Below are positions 47,696-55,625 of a DNA stretch of 64,000 nt, piece after piece. A program made the position numbers and the translations under genes. The notes under the pieces are model-generated. The model was not told where the DNA came from. It saw only the letters and a program-made list of their open reading frames with translations, and made no database searches. The DNA is from Pseudaquabacterium terrae (lineage in GTDB: Bacteria > Pseudomonadota > Gammaproteobacteria > Burkholderiales > Burkholderiaceae_C), in NCBI RefSeq assembly GCF_013266755.1, contig NZ_JABRWJ010000002.1, forward strand, positions 62,001 to 126,000, given 5' to 3'. Within the stretch, counting starts at the first letter, position 1; each line of letters opens with the position of its first letter.

Positions 47696-49588
47696 TCACA
47701 AGGTGGACCGGTCGCCCAGATGCGGGGCCCAGGTCTTGACCAAGCCGCGCTGCTGGCTGCGCAAGCTCAATTGCGTGAAGCTGTTGATCGCAGCGTGGCG
47801 GGCGAAGAACTGCTCCAGCACCGAGGTCAGCAGGAAGGCGCTCGAGCCCTGGAAACGCAGCTCGTCGACCTCCAGCGTCAGGTCGATGCCGCTGCCGAAG
47901 GACAGCGGGCCCTTGAACGGCAGGCGCCGCACGATCGGCTGCGCCCGCAGGCTCAGCAGCCCGTCGACCTGGTGGCTCCAGGCCAGGTCGGCCGGCGGGC
48001 CGTACAGACGCAGCGTGTCGCGCAACCCGGCGGCGGCCTGCTCCGGTGTGCCGGAGAGCGACAGGTGGTTCTGCGTCAGCTGGCTGACCAGGCTCCAGCC
48101 GACATCGCCGGTCGGCCGCCGCGACACCGGCCGGGTCGGCCCGCGCATGCAGGTGACGGTGGACACCGGGCCCGGCGCATCGAGCTTCCAGGCATCGGCG
48201 CCGCTGGCGCCGGCCTGCGGCAGCAGCGCCGGCAGGTCGCGGTTGCTGCACCAGGCGATGACCGACAGTTGCCGCAGGTGTTCTCGGTAGGCGCCGTGCT
48301 GGGCATCGACCAGCGACAGGAACAGCTCCTCGCCGATGTACGACGAGCGCGGTCCCTGCTGGCGCTGGCGCTGCGACATCAGCCGTGGCTCGCGCCGCAC
48401 GGTGAAGTAGCCGTGGCCTTCGAGCGGCGCTTCGTGGTGTGTCGTGAACAGCGGCTTGAATTCGCGCTGCGGCTCGCGGCCGGTGCCGTGGCCGACCACC
48501 GCTTCGACGCTGTGCACTTCCATGTCCATCGGCCGCGTGCGATCGGGCACCAGGTGGTATTCCCAGGCGCCGGGGCCGAGTTGCACGCGATCCAACCGTT
48601 TCTGGAACAGGTTGATCGCGGGCGTGCAGAAAAGCGCGAGGGTCCCGCCGTCCACCAGCGTTTCGAGTGCAGGATCCCCGCGTGAAAAAAGGATGACCAG
48701 CTCGGCCGCATCGCCGGCCACCTGGGCCAGGCGGGTGCTGAGTTCGGTCAGGTCGAAGAACAGCAGCCGCTGCGGCAGCGCGGCCAGCTCCTGCAGCAGC
48801 CGGTGGCCTGAGAAGGCGCGCAGCGTCTCCGGCAGCAGCGCTTCATCGGCCGTGAAGCCGGCCGGCTGCACGCTCGCCGGGCCGCGCCATTGGCGCGCCA
48901 GCTCCGACGGTGCGCCGGTATTGGCCGTGCCCGGCACCACCAGCGTGCCGAGCGCGGTTCCGAGCACCAACTCGTGGAGCCGGAACGCGATGTCGTCGGG
49001 CGCTGCGATGTAGAAACCCAGCCGGTCGAGCTTCAGCTGGTCGAAGCGCAGGCCGCCGCCGGCGCGCAGCTTGATGCGCAGGCCGCCCTTGGTCGGCTTG
49101 GCCTGCGGCAGCCGGCCCAGCGAGAGGTCCGGCGCGTGGGTGAAGTACTGCACGCCGGCGAGCTCGATCGGCCACAGCGTCACCGCCATCGCCGTGCGGA
49201 ACTCGCAGTACGTGTCCTGGCCGCGCGGCTGCAGCGATTGCAGCGAGGCACCGCGCGGCACCAGGTGGCCGCGCGCGAGGTTCGGGTCGGCCGGATCGGC
49301 GCCGAGCCGCGCCACCATCATCGAGGGCACCGGCGCGAGGAAGTTCGGGTAGATCGATTCGAGCAGGTGCGCGATCAGCCGTGGCTGTTCGGCTTCGAGC
49401 TTCAGCTGCACGCGCGCGGCGAGAAACGCGAACCCTTCGAGCAGCCGCTCGACGTAGGGGTCGGAGACCTCCATGCCTTCCATGCCGAGCCGCGACGCGA
49501 TCTTCGGGAACTCGGCGGCGAACTCGCCGCCGACCTCGCGCAAGTGCGTCAGCTCATCCTGGTAGAGGCGGACCAGTCGCGGATCCAT
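47696..49588 (-). CDS. tssF: T6SS baseplate protein TssF
   Basis: TssF is the large wedge component of the baseplate. The 630-residue product begins MDPRLVRLYQDELTHLREVGGEFA with the family-typical EFPKIASRLGMEGMEVSDPYVERLLEGFAFLAARVQLKL. It contains HLLESIYPNFLAPVPSMMV and ends with ARHAAINSFTQLSLRSQ. The length is normal. It follows tssE by 18 bp and precedes the palindromic element and tssG. Confidence 0.96.
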   Translation of the reverse strand: MDPRLVRLYQDELTHLREVGGEFAAEFPKIASRLGMEGMEVSDPYVERLLEGFAFLAARVQLKLEAEQPRLIAHLLESIYPNFLAPVPSMMVARLGADPADPNLARGHLVPRGASLQSLQPRGQDTYCEFRTAMAVTLWPIELAGVQYFTHAPDLSLGRLPQAKPTKGGLRIKLRAGGGLRFDQLKLDRLGFYIAAPDDIAFRLHELVLGTALGTLVVPGTANTGAPSELARQWRGPASVQPAGFTADEALLPETLRAFSGHRLLQELAALPQRLLFFDLTELSTRLAQVAGDAAELVILFSRGDPALETLVDGGTLALFCTPAINLFQKRLDRVQLGPGAWEYHLVPDRTRPMDMEVHSVEAVVGHGTGREPQREFKPLFTTHHEAPLEGHGYFTVRREPRLMSQRQRQQGPRSSYIGEELFLSLVDAQHGAYREHLRQLSVIAWCSNRDLPALLPQAGASGADAWKLDAPGPVSTVTCMRGPTRPVSRRPTGDVGWSLVSQLTQNHLSLSGTPEQAAAGLRDTLRLYGPPADLAWSHQVDGLLSLRAQPIVRRLPFKGPLSFGSGIDLTLEVDELRFQGSSAFLLTSVLEQFFARHAAINSFTQLSLRSQQRGLVKTWAPHLGDRSTL

Positions 49589-49606
49589 GGCTGGTCCTTG
49601 AGGCTC

Positions 49607-50134
49607 TCAGCGCGCCCGCGAGGGCGCGCTGCTGCTCGCATCGCGCACCTCGACCTGGCCGGCTTCGAGGTCGAGCTTGGTGCGCAGCAGCACTTCCAGC
49701 GGCACCGGCTGGGCCCACAGGTGGCCGCGGATCTCGAACTCGATCGTGTTGTGCGTGTCCAGCACGTGCGTGGCTTCGAGCGCGATGACCTTCAGCGATT
49801 CGGGCAACAGGCGCGGCTCGAAGCGCAGGATCGCCTGGCGGATCGAACGCTCGAGCTGGCCGACGTCGACCCGGCTGACGAGCTGCCCCGACAGCGCCGG
49901 CAGCCCGTAGTTCAGCACGCTCTCGGCGATCTGCGGATGCTGCTCCTGCTGTGCCTGCGGCAGCGGTTGCGTGGCGTTGAACAGCCAGCTCAGGTCGCGC
50001 AGCACCGCCTGGCGCATCTGCGTCTTCGACATCACGCGCCGCTCGGACGGCTCGTGGCGGTCGTGCGGTGATTCGTCGGTCAAGCGGTCGAGCAGCGCGG
50101 GCTGCAGGCGATCGCGCACTTCGCCGGTGGCCAT
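49607..50134 (-). CDS. tssE: T6SS baseplate protein TssE (gp25-like)
   Basis: TssE is the lysozyme-like gp25 homologue that links sheath and baseplate. The 175-residue product has LQPALLDRLTDE near the start, MRQAVLRDLSWLFNATQ, VLNYGLPALSGQ and the conserved LERSIRQAILRFEPRLLPESLKV. The C-terminal FEIRGHLWAQPVPLEVLLRTKLDLEAGQVEV is the gp25 end. It starts 18 bp after tagJ. The gene order tagJ-tssE-tssF-tssG-tssH is standard. Confidence 0.95.
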   Translation of the reverse strand: MATGEVRDRLQPALLDRLTDESPHDRHEPSERRVMSKTQMRQAVLRDLSWLFNATQPLPQAQQEQHPQIAESVLNYGLPALSGQLVSRVDVGQLERSIRQAILRFEPRLLPESLKVIALEATHVLDTHNTIEFEIRGHLWAQPVPLEVLLRTKLDLEAGQVEVRDASSSAPSRAR

Positions 50135-50152
50135 GGTGATTTCCGGTCGGCC

Positions 50153-51022
50153 TCAGGCCTGCGGCGCGGCGGGCGCGTCGTCGTCGGCAGCAGCGGCGTC
50201 TTCTTCTTCCGGCACCGGCATGTCCGTCTCCAGCGTGATCTCGCGTACCTCCAGCAGCCCGAGCTCGGCGCCGCTGGTGGCGATCACGCGCTGGCCGAGG
50301 CCGCGGTACTGGCCTTCGGCGAGCTCGGTCCACTCGGTCTTGCGCGACATCAGCAGCGCGCCGTCGGCATCGGGCGTCGCGGTCCCGGCGTAGCGCGTCG
50401 GAATCAGCGCCACCGACTCACCGCCATTGGCGAAGGTGATCTGCGCCGGCGTCCACACCAGGTCGCGCAGGTCGGACGGCGCCTCGATGACGATCTTCTG
50501 CAGGTGCGAGAACGGCACCCAGCCGTAGCGGCCGTTGATGACGATCTCCAGCACCGGACCGAGCCGCGAATCGGCATCTGCGATCCACTCGAAGGCCTCG
50601 CCGTTGATCGTGCCGACGGTCGGCTCGGCCTGCTCGAAGGCGGATTCGCGCAGCTTTGCGGCTTGCGCCGTCTCGCCCGACGCGTCGGCCTGCAGCGCCT
50701 GCGCCAGCAGCGCGACCCAGGCCGCCGGCGGGCCGAAGACGTGCGGCAGCGTGTGGCCGCTCATCACGGCATCGCGCACCGCCTCGCATTGCAGGCCGGT
50801 GCGATAGGTGTTGACCATCGCCAGCGCGCTCGCATCGAGCTCGCCGCAGACGCGCAGCTGGTCGAGCGCGCGCTGCCACTGGCCGAGCACGCTGAGCAGC
50901 TGGAACAGGAAGATGCGCAGCTTCGGATCGGCCGCCTTGCCGCGCACCTGCGCCTGCAGCGCCGCCAGGGCGCCCTTCGGGTCGCCCGCCGCGAGAAGGT
51001 CAGTGGCCGCGGTCATCGTCAT
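50153..51022 (-). CDS. tagJ: T6SS accessory protein TagJ (ImpE)
   Basis: TagJ (HsiE/ImpE) binds the sheath protein TssB and helps ClpV in some systems. The 289-residue product has a TPR-like N-terminal half (GDPKGALAALQAQVRGKAADPKLRIFLFQLLSVLGQWQRAL) and the ImpE C-terminal part (FEWIADADSRLGPVLEIVINGRYGWVPFSHLQKIVIEAPSDLRDLVWTPA). An Ala/Asp-rich acidic tail follows. It is a characteristic marker of the imp-type T6SS lineage. A GC-rich palindromic cluster separates it from hcp. Confidence 0.94.
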   Translation of the reverse strand: MTMTAATDLLAAGDPKGALAALQAQVRGKAADPKLRIFLFQLLSVLGQWQRALDQLRVCGELDASALAMVNTYRTGLQCEAVRDAVMSGHTLPHVFGPPAAWVALLAQALQADASGETAQAAKLRESAFEQAEPTVGTINGEAFEWIADADSRLGPVLEIVINGRYGWVPFSHLQKIVIEAPSDLRDLVWTPAQITFANGGESVALIPTRYAGTATPDADGALLMSRKTEWTELAEGQYRGLGQRVIATSGAELGLLEVREITLETDMPVPEEEDAAAADDDAPAAPQA

Positions 51023-51050
51023 TGGGTCCTCCTGCCAAAGATCATGCCGC

Positions 51051-51117
51051 CCCCTTGGCCCTTCGGGCCGTCCCCCCAGGGGGGAGCGAGCGCCTCCGGA
51101 ACGGCCGCGCGGCGCTC
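51051..51117. repeat. GC-rich palindromic (REP-like) element between tagJ and hcp
   Basis: Three inverted repeats: GGCCC 51057-51061 with GGGCC 51065-51069; CCCCCC 51072-51077 with GGGGGG 51079-51084; and GAGCGCC 51088-51094 with GGCGCTC 51111-51117. The last overlaps the hcp stop codon (51116-51118). The layout is similar to the element between tssF and tssG. It may attenuate transcription after hcp so that Hcp is made in excess. Confidence 0.6.
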
Positions 51118-51643
51118 ATGCGGACTCCACCAGCTCGTCGGTGAAGGTCATGCTGCCGCCCTTGATGCCGGTGGTCTTCTGCGGCTTGTACTCGACCTCG
51201 ACCTTGGTGAAGACGATCGACACGACCTCGGCCGTCTCGCCCTCGGCGTCGGTGCTGTGGGTGACGCCGGTGATGCGCGCGGCTTTCAGCGTGATCAGGA
51301 AATAGTCGATCTGCTCGCCGCCGGCCTTGCGCATGATCAGCTTGGCTTCCTTGACCTCGTCGTTGGTCGCCAGCGCCGACATCAGCGCGGTGGTCGACGA
51401 GTCGATGCGCTTGTGCACCGTCAGCGCCGTGTACGAGCGCCGTCCGGTGGCCTGGGTGCTGCCGATCGCCGAGCTGGCGGTCAGGCCCCATTGCCAGCGC
51501 AGGATCGCGATGTCTTCCTCGTGGCCGGGCGAGGTGACCTCGCCCTTGATCTTGCCGGCGCGTTTGGTCTGCACGCGCAGGAACACGTCGCTGCCGGTCT
51601 GCGAGCGCACCGAGGCAGTCAGTTCATTGAGCATCACGGCCAT
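51116..51643 (-). CDS. hcp: Hcp-family tube protein (copy 1, 175 residues)
   Basis: Hcp hexamers stack into the inner tube that is expelled on contraction. The 175-residue product has the Hcp fold (VFLRVQTKRAGKIKGEVTSPGHEEDIAILRWQWGLTASS, THSTDAEGETAEVVSIVFTKVEVEYKPQ, and GSMTFTDELV). It differs clearly from the neighbouring Hcp. Start ATG at 51643 follows AGGAG at 8-bp spacing; an earlier start at 51721 would add unrelated residues. The tandem arrangement suggests one structural Hcp and one with a special cargo or assembly role. Confidence 0.9.
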   Translation of the reverse strand: MAVMLNELTASVRSQTGSDVFLRVQTKRAGKIKGEVTSPGHEEDIAILRWQWGLTASSAIGSTQATGRRSYTALTVHKRIDSSTTALMSALATNDEVKEAKLIMRKAGGEQIDYFLITLKAARITGVTHSTDAEGETAEVVSIVFTKVEVEYKPQKTTGIKGGSMTFTDELVESA

Positions 51644-51720
51644 GAAGGCACTCCTGCGGTGACGGGCGTCGGACGGTGAAAAAGGATCGGGTGAATCTGG
51701 AGAGATGGCTTCGCGCGGCA

Positions 51721-51742
51721 CCCCGGCCGGACAGGCCCGGGG
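51721..51742 (-). other. Hairpin between the two hcp genes
   Basis: CCCCGGCC at 51721-51728 pairs with GGCC and GGGG across a 5-nt loop, with one bulged C. No T-run follows. It may shield the mRNA of the upstream hcp gene and set different levels for the two copies. Confidence 0.45.
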
Positions 51743-51797
51743 CGCTTTGCGTTGCTCGACATGGCAGCGACCCCGTGGCGCGGGGCCACGCGGGCCG

Positions 51798-52274
51798 TCA
51801 GCGGGTCTCGGTGGTGGCGATGTTCCAGCCGAACTTGACTTCGCCGCCCAGGCCGCCCTTGTCGTCTTGCGGCTTGTACGAGTACTCGATGTCCTTGGCG
51901 GTCATCGAGCACGATTCGACGATCTCGCCGCCGCTGGAGCCGGCCGGCTGCACGCTGGTGACGAAGACTTCCTTCATCGTCACCTTGAAGAAGTCCTTCT
52001 GGCCTTCGCCCGCCTTGCGCGCGGTCATCACGACTTCCTTGAAGTGCTTGCCCGATGCGCACATCTTTGCCAGCACCGGCGAGGCCTTGTCGTACTTGTG
52101 CATGAAGTTGAAGTCGCTGGCCGTGCCCTTGCCCTGGGCCGAGCCGCCGCCGGCGTAGCCGCTGGCGTTCGACACGCCCCAGCTCCACGAGAGGACTTCG
52201 ATCTCGCCCTTGTGGTCCTTGTGGGTGGCTTCGCCTTCGACACCGTCGAACTTGATATGGCAGTCAATAGACAT
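51798..52274 (-). CDS. hcp: Hcp-family tube protein (copy 2, 158 residues)
   Basis: The 158-residue product opens MSIDCHIKFDGVEGEATHKDHKGEIEVLSWSWGVSN, the classic Hcp1-family N terminus, and ends VKFGWNIATTETR. It contains KHFKEVVMTARKAGEGQKDFFKVTMKEVFVTSVQPAGS. It follows tssC by 74 bp with a good AGGAG site. By sequence and position it is the best candidate for the main structural Hcp. Confidence 0.95.
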   Translation of the reverse strand: MSIDCHIKFDGVEGEATHKDHKGEIEVLSWSWGVSNASGYAGGGSAQGKGTASDFNFMHKYDKASPVLAKMCASGKHFKEVVMTARKAGEGQKDFFKVTMKEVFVTSVQPAGSSGGEIVESCSMTAKDIEYSYKPQDDKGGLGGEVKFGWNIATTETR

Positions 52275-52348
52275 GATGTAGCTCCTGAATTTCTGAAAGA
52301 GAGGTGGTGGGGTGGGATGCTGGAAGCGGACGCGTTAACGAACAGTGG

Positions 52349-53851
52349 TTATTGCTGCTTCTGGGACGGCAGCTTGGATACGAGGCGCAGTGACACCGTC
52401 AGCCCTTCGAGCTGATAGTGGGGACGCAGGAAGAACTTCGAGCTGTAGTAGCCGGGATTGCCGGGAATCTCCTCGACGGTGACCTCGGCGGCGGCCAGCG
52501 GCTTTTGGGCCTTGGTGGTCTGGGATGAATTCGCCGGGTCGCCGTCGACGTAATTCATGATCCATTGGTTGAGCCACTTCTCCATGTCGGCGCGTTCCTT
52601 GAACGAACCGATCTTGTCGCGCACGATGCACTTCAGGTAGTGCGCGAAGCGGCAGCAGGCAAACAGGTAGGGCAGCCGCGCGGCCAGGTTGGCATTGGCG
52701 GTGGCATCGGGGTCGTCGTACTCGAAGGGCTTCTGCAGCGATTGCGCGCCGATGAAGGCCGCGAAGTCGCTGTTCTTGCGGTGCACCAGCGGCATGAAGC
52801 CGTTCTTCGCCAGCTCGGCCTCGCGGCGGTCGCTGATGGCGATCTCGGTCGGGCACTTCATGTCGACGCCGCCGTCGTCGGTCGGGAAGGTGTGCGTCGG
52901 CAGGCCTTCGACCGCGCCGCCGGACTCGATGCCGCGGATGCAGGTGCCCCAGCCGTACAGCTTGTACGAGCGGTTGATGTTCACCGCCATCGCGTAGGCC
53001 GCGTTGGTCCAGGTGTAGCGGCTGTGGTCGCCGCCGCCGGTCTCTTCCTCGAAGTTGAAGGCTTCGACCGGGTTGGTCTTGGCGCCGTACGGCAGCCGCG
53101 ACAGGAAACGCGGCATCGCCAGGCCGAGGTAGCGCGCGTCATCCGATTCGCGCAGCGAGCGCCAGCCGGCGTACTCGGGCGTCGAGAAGATCTTGGTCAG
53201 GTCGCGCGGATTGGCCAGCTCCTGCCACGAGCCCATCTGCATCAGCGACGGGTTGGCCGCGGCGATGAACGGGGCGTGCGCGGCAGCGCAGACCTTGGTC
53301 ATCTCGGTCAGCAACTCGACGTCGGGCGGGCTCTGGTCGAAGTAGTAGTCGCCAACCAGGCAGCCGAAGGGTTCGCCGCCGAACTGGCCGTATTCCTCTT
53401 CGTAGACCTTCTTGAACATCGGGCTCTGGTCCCAGGCCGTGCCCTTGTAGCGCTTGAGCGTCTTGCCCACCTCGTTCTTCGAGATGTTCATCACGCGGAT
53501 CTTCAGCATCTCGTCGGTTTCGGTGTTGTTGACGAGGTAATGCAGGCCGCGCCAGGCGCTCTCGAGCTTCTGGAAGTCTTCGTGGTGCAGGATCGCGTTG
53601 ACCTGCTCCGACAGCTTCTTGTCGATCTCGGCGATCATCGCCTCGATCGACACCAGCACGTCGGAGCCGATCAGCTTGGTCTGCGACAGCGCCTGCTGCG
53701 CCAGCGTCAGCACGGCGGATTCGACGGCGGACTTGGCTTCGTCGCTCTTGGGCTTGAATTCCTTGTTCAGCAGCGACGCGAATTCGCCGCCTTCGAAGGT
53801 CAGGCCCTGCAGGGCGGTGGAGGCTGCGGGGTTGGTGGTTGGATCGGCCAT
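52349..53851 (-). CDS. tssC: T6SS sheath large subunit TssC (VipB)
   Basis: TssC with TssB forms the contractile sheath. The 500-residue product has the conserved core LESAWRGLHYLVNNTETDEMLKIRVMNISKNEV, FGCLVGDYYFDQSP, PFIAAANPSLMQMGSW and the C-terminal NPGYYSSKFFLRPHYQLEGLTVSLRLVSKLP. The length is normal. It starts 51 bp after tssB, and the pair is cotranscribed as usual. Confidence 0.98.
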   Translation of the reverse strand: MADPTTNPAASTALQGLTFEGGEFASLLNKEFKPKSDEAKSAVESAVLTLAQQALSQTKLIGSDVLVSIEAMIAEIDKKLSEQVNAILHHEDFQKLESAWRGLHYLVNNTETDEMLKIRVMNISKNEVGKTLKRYKGTAWDQSPMFKKVYEEEYGQFGGEPFGCLVGDYYFDQSPPDVELLTEMTKVCAAAHAPFIAAANPSLMQMGSWQELANPRDLTKIFSTPEYAGWRSLRESDDARYLGLAMPRFLSRLPYGAKTNPVEAFNFEEETGGGDHSRYTWTNAAYAMAVNINRSYKLYGWGTCIRGIESGGAVEGLPTHTFPTDDGGVDMKCPTEIAISDRREAELAKNGFMPLVHRKNSDFAAFIGAQSLQKPFEYDDPDATANANLAARLPYLFACCRFAHYLKCIVRDKIGSFKERADMEKWLNQWIMNYVDGDPANSSQTTKAQKPLAAAEVTVEEIPGNPGYYSSKFFLRPHYQLEGLTVSLRLVSKLPSQKQQ

Positions 53852-53902
53852 GGTGGGATGCTCCGGGGTGCGTTATGGGCTTGAAGTCGACGGGGGGCGG
53901 AC

Positions 53903-54421
53903 CTATTCGGTCGGCTTGTCGGCTTCCGGAGCGGCGGCCTTCGCGGCCGCCAGCGACTTCAACAGGGCTTCGTCCTTGATCACCTTGGCAATCAGTTCCT
54001 CGGCGCCGGTCTTGCCGTCCATGTAGGTGATCAGGTTCGCCAGCTGCTGGCGCGCCTCGAGCATCTGCTTCAGGCCGTCGACCTTCGCGGCCACGGCGGC
54101 GGGCGAGAAGTCGTCCATGCTGTCGAAGGTGATGTCGACGGCGATGTTGCCTTCGCCGGTCAGCGTGTTGGGCACCTGGAAGGCGACCCGCGGCTTCATC
54201 GACTTCATGCGCGAGTCGAAGTTGTCGACGTCGATCTCGAGGAACTTGCGGTCGGCCACCGGCGGCAGCGGATCCGTCGGCTTGCCCGCCAGGTCCGACA
54301 TCACGCCCATCACAAAGGGCAACTGGACCTTTTTCTCGGCGCCGTAGAGCTCGACGTCGTATTCGATCTGGACCCGCGGTGCGCGATTGCGGGCGATGAA
54401 CTTCTGGCTGCTGGTGGCCAT
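53903..54421 (-). CDS. tssB: T6SS sheath small subunit TssB (VipA)
   Basis: The 172-residue product has RVQIEYDVELYGAEKKVQLPFVMGVMSDLAG, the diagnostic TssB opening, and FLEIDVDNFDSRMKSMKPRVAF. A helical C terminus (LKQMLEARQQLANLITYMDGK, then AEELIAKVIKDEALLKSL) matches the region that is grasped by ClpV. It starts 40 bp after tssA and precedes tssC. Confidence 0.98.
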   Translation of the reverse strand: MATSSQKFIARNRAPRVQIEYDVELYGAEKKVQLPFVMGVMSDLAGKPTDPLPPVADRKFLEIDVDNFDSRMKSMKPRVAFQVPNTLTGEGNIAVDITFDSMDDFSPAAVAAKVDGLKQMLEARQQLANLITYMDGKTGAEELIAKVIKDEALLKSLAAAKAAAPEADKPTE

Positions 54422-54461
54422 GGCGTGCTCCTGTGGTCTGCTGTGCGGTGGATGAAGCGGT

Positions 54462-55481
54462 TCAGTTCTCGTTCTCGGAACCGGCGAGCCGTTCGATCTG
54501 GCTCAGGCCGTCGGGCGCGAGATCACGGATGATCTCGATGAAACTCTTGCTCATCAAGCGCTGCGCGCGTCGAATCAGCAGCGGCGCCGGATGGCTGGGT
54601 TCGTGGCGGTCGAACCAGTCGCACACGCGTTCGAGCATGCGCGCCGCATCCTCGCGGTTGGCGATCGTGCCGGGCGCCGAGATCGCCGCGCGGCCGCCGC
54701 CGCCGCCGGCGCCGCTGTCGGCCGCGGGCGCGGCATCGCCGTCGGCCATGCTGCTGCCGGTGCCGAGCGCGGCGCGCGCCGCGTCGTCGAGCGCCTGCAG
54801 CAGCTTGTGCAGCGGGCGGAACTCCGGTGCCGCGGTGCCGACCTTGTCGTCGAGCAGCTTGGCGGCGTCGCGCATCGCCTGCGTGCCGGCGGCGATCGCG
54901 TCGCCGAGCGCGGGCTGCTGCTGCAGCGCCGCGGCGAGCGCCTGGCGCACGCCGGTTTCGCTGGGTGCCGATTCGCCGCTGCGCGGCTCGTCCTTGCCGA
55001 GGCCGAGCTCGAGGTCGCGCAAGGTCAGGCCGCCGCGGTCGCCGGCCAGCGCCGCGGCCCGCAGGTCGTCCAGCGCGGCATCGACGGCGACCAGCGGGGC
55101 GAGCGCGTTCATGCGCATCGTCGGATCGTCGTGGTCGGTGGCGTCGAGCTGCGGATGCACCGTGTCCCACTGGGCGGCGAGCAGGCGCTGCACCAGCTGC
55201 AGGCCCTGCAGCGCGCCGTGCAGCCCGCTCAGGCGTGCTTCGCAGCGCGTCAGCCAGACCGCAACGCGCAGATCGCGGGTGCGGCCGGCCAGGTTTCGCG
55301 CGTGCTCCTGCACGGCGCGCCAGTCGGGGCCCTCGGCCGCGACGATGTGGTCGCCGTACTGCTGCTCGGGCTTGCCGGCGCCGACCTGCTCCAGGGCCAG
55401 GAAGACCGGGTCGTACTCCAGGTCGGACCCGCTGGGAGCGTCTTCGGCGAGAGGGGCGGCAAGCGACTCGATGTCGAGCAT
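54462..55481 (-). CDS. tssA: T6SS baseplate/sheath assembly protein TssA
   Basis: TssA primes tail-tube and sheath polymerisation. The 339-residue product has the ImpA N-terminal domain (about 1-140; APLAEDAPSGSDLEYDPVFLALEQVGAGKPEQQYGD, PDWRAVQEHARNLAGRTRDLRVAVWLTRC), a variable middle and a short C-terminal part (NREDAARMLERVCDWFDRHEPSHPAPLLIRRAQRLMSKSFIEIIRDLAPDGL) that fits the short form of TssA. It is the first gene of the minus-strand operon. A CCGAAAGTCA-like element lies 84 bp upstream. Confidence 0.96.
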   Translation of the reverse strand: MLDIESLAAPLAEDAPSGSDLEYDPVFLALEQVGAGKPEQQYGDHIVAAEGPDWRAVQEHARNLAGRTRDLRVAVWLTRCEARLSGLHGALQGLQLVQRLLAAQWDTVHPQLDATDHDDPTMRMNALAPLVAVDAALDDLRAAALAGDRGGLTLRDLELGLGKDEPRSGESAPSETGVRQALAAALQQQPALGDAIAAGTQAMRDAAKLLDDKVGTAAPEFRPLHKLLQALDDAARAALGTGSSMADGDAAPAADSGAGGGGGRAAISAPGTIANREDAARMLERVCDWFDRHEPSHPAPLLIRRAQRLMSKSFIEIIRDLAPDGLSQIERLAGSENEN

Positions 55482-55565
55482 GGTGATCTGGGTTCGACCA
55501 GCTGAGGTGCCGGTCCCGTTTGCATTGGGAGCGACTCTAGGAGGCCGGGCCCCTGCGCACAGTGG

Positions 55566-55575
55566 TCGAAAGTCA
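55566..55575 (-). promoter_or_regulatory. TCGAAAGTCA element, site 6 (upstream of tssA)
   Basis: TCGAAAGTCA matches nine of ten bases of the recurrent element. It lies 84 bp before the tssA start, at the head of the tail operon and 9 bp from a GC-rich hairpin at the end of the kinase gene. Confidence 0.5.
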
Positions 55576-55583
55576 TCTGGCCC

Positions 55584-55606
55584 GGGGGCGCCAGAGGGCG
55601 CCTCCC
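55584..55606 (-). terminator. GC-rich hairpin after the hybrid kinase gene
   Basis: GGGGGCGCC at 55584-55592 pairs with GGCGCCTCCC at 55597-55606, with a 4-nt loop and one mismatch or bulge. It lies 20 bp after the kinase stop on the minus strand. No T-run follows, so termination is likely only partial. It may insulate tssA from the kinase gene. Confidence 0.45.
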
Positions 55607-55625
55607 ACGAACCGAGAACGTTTGC

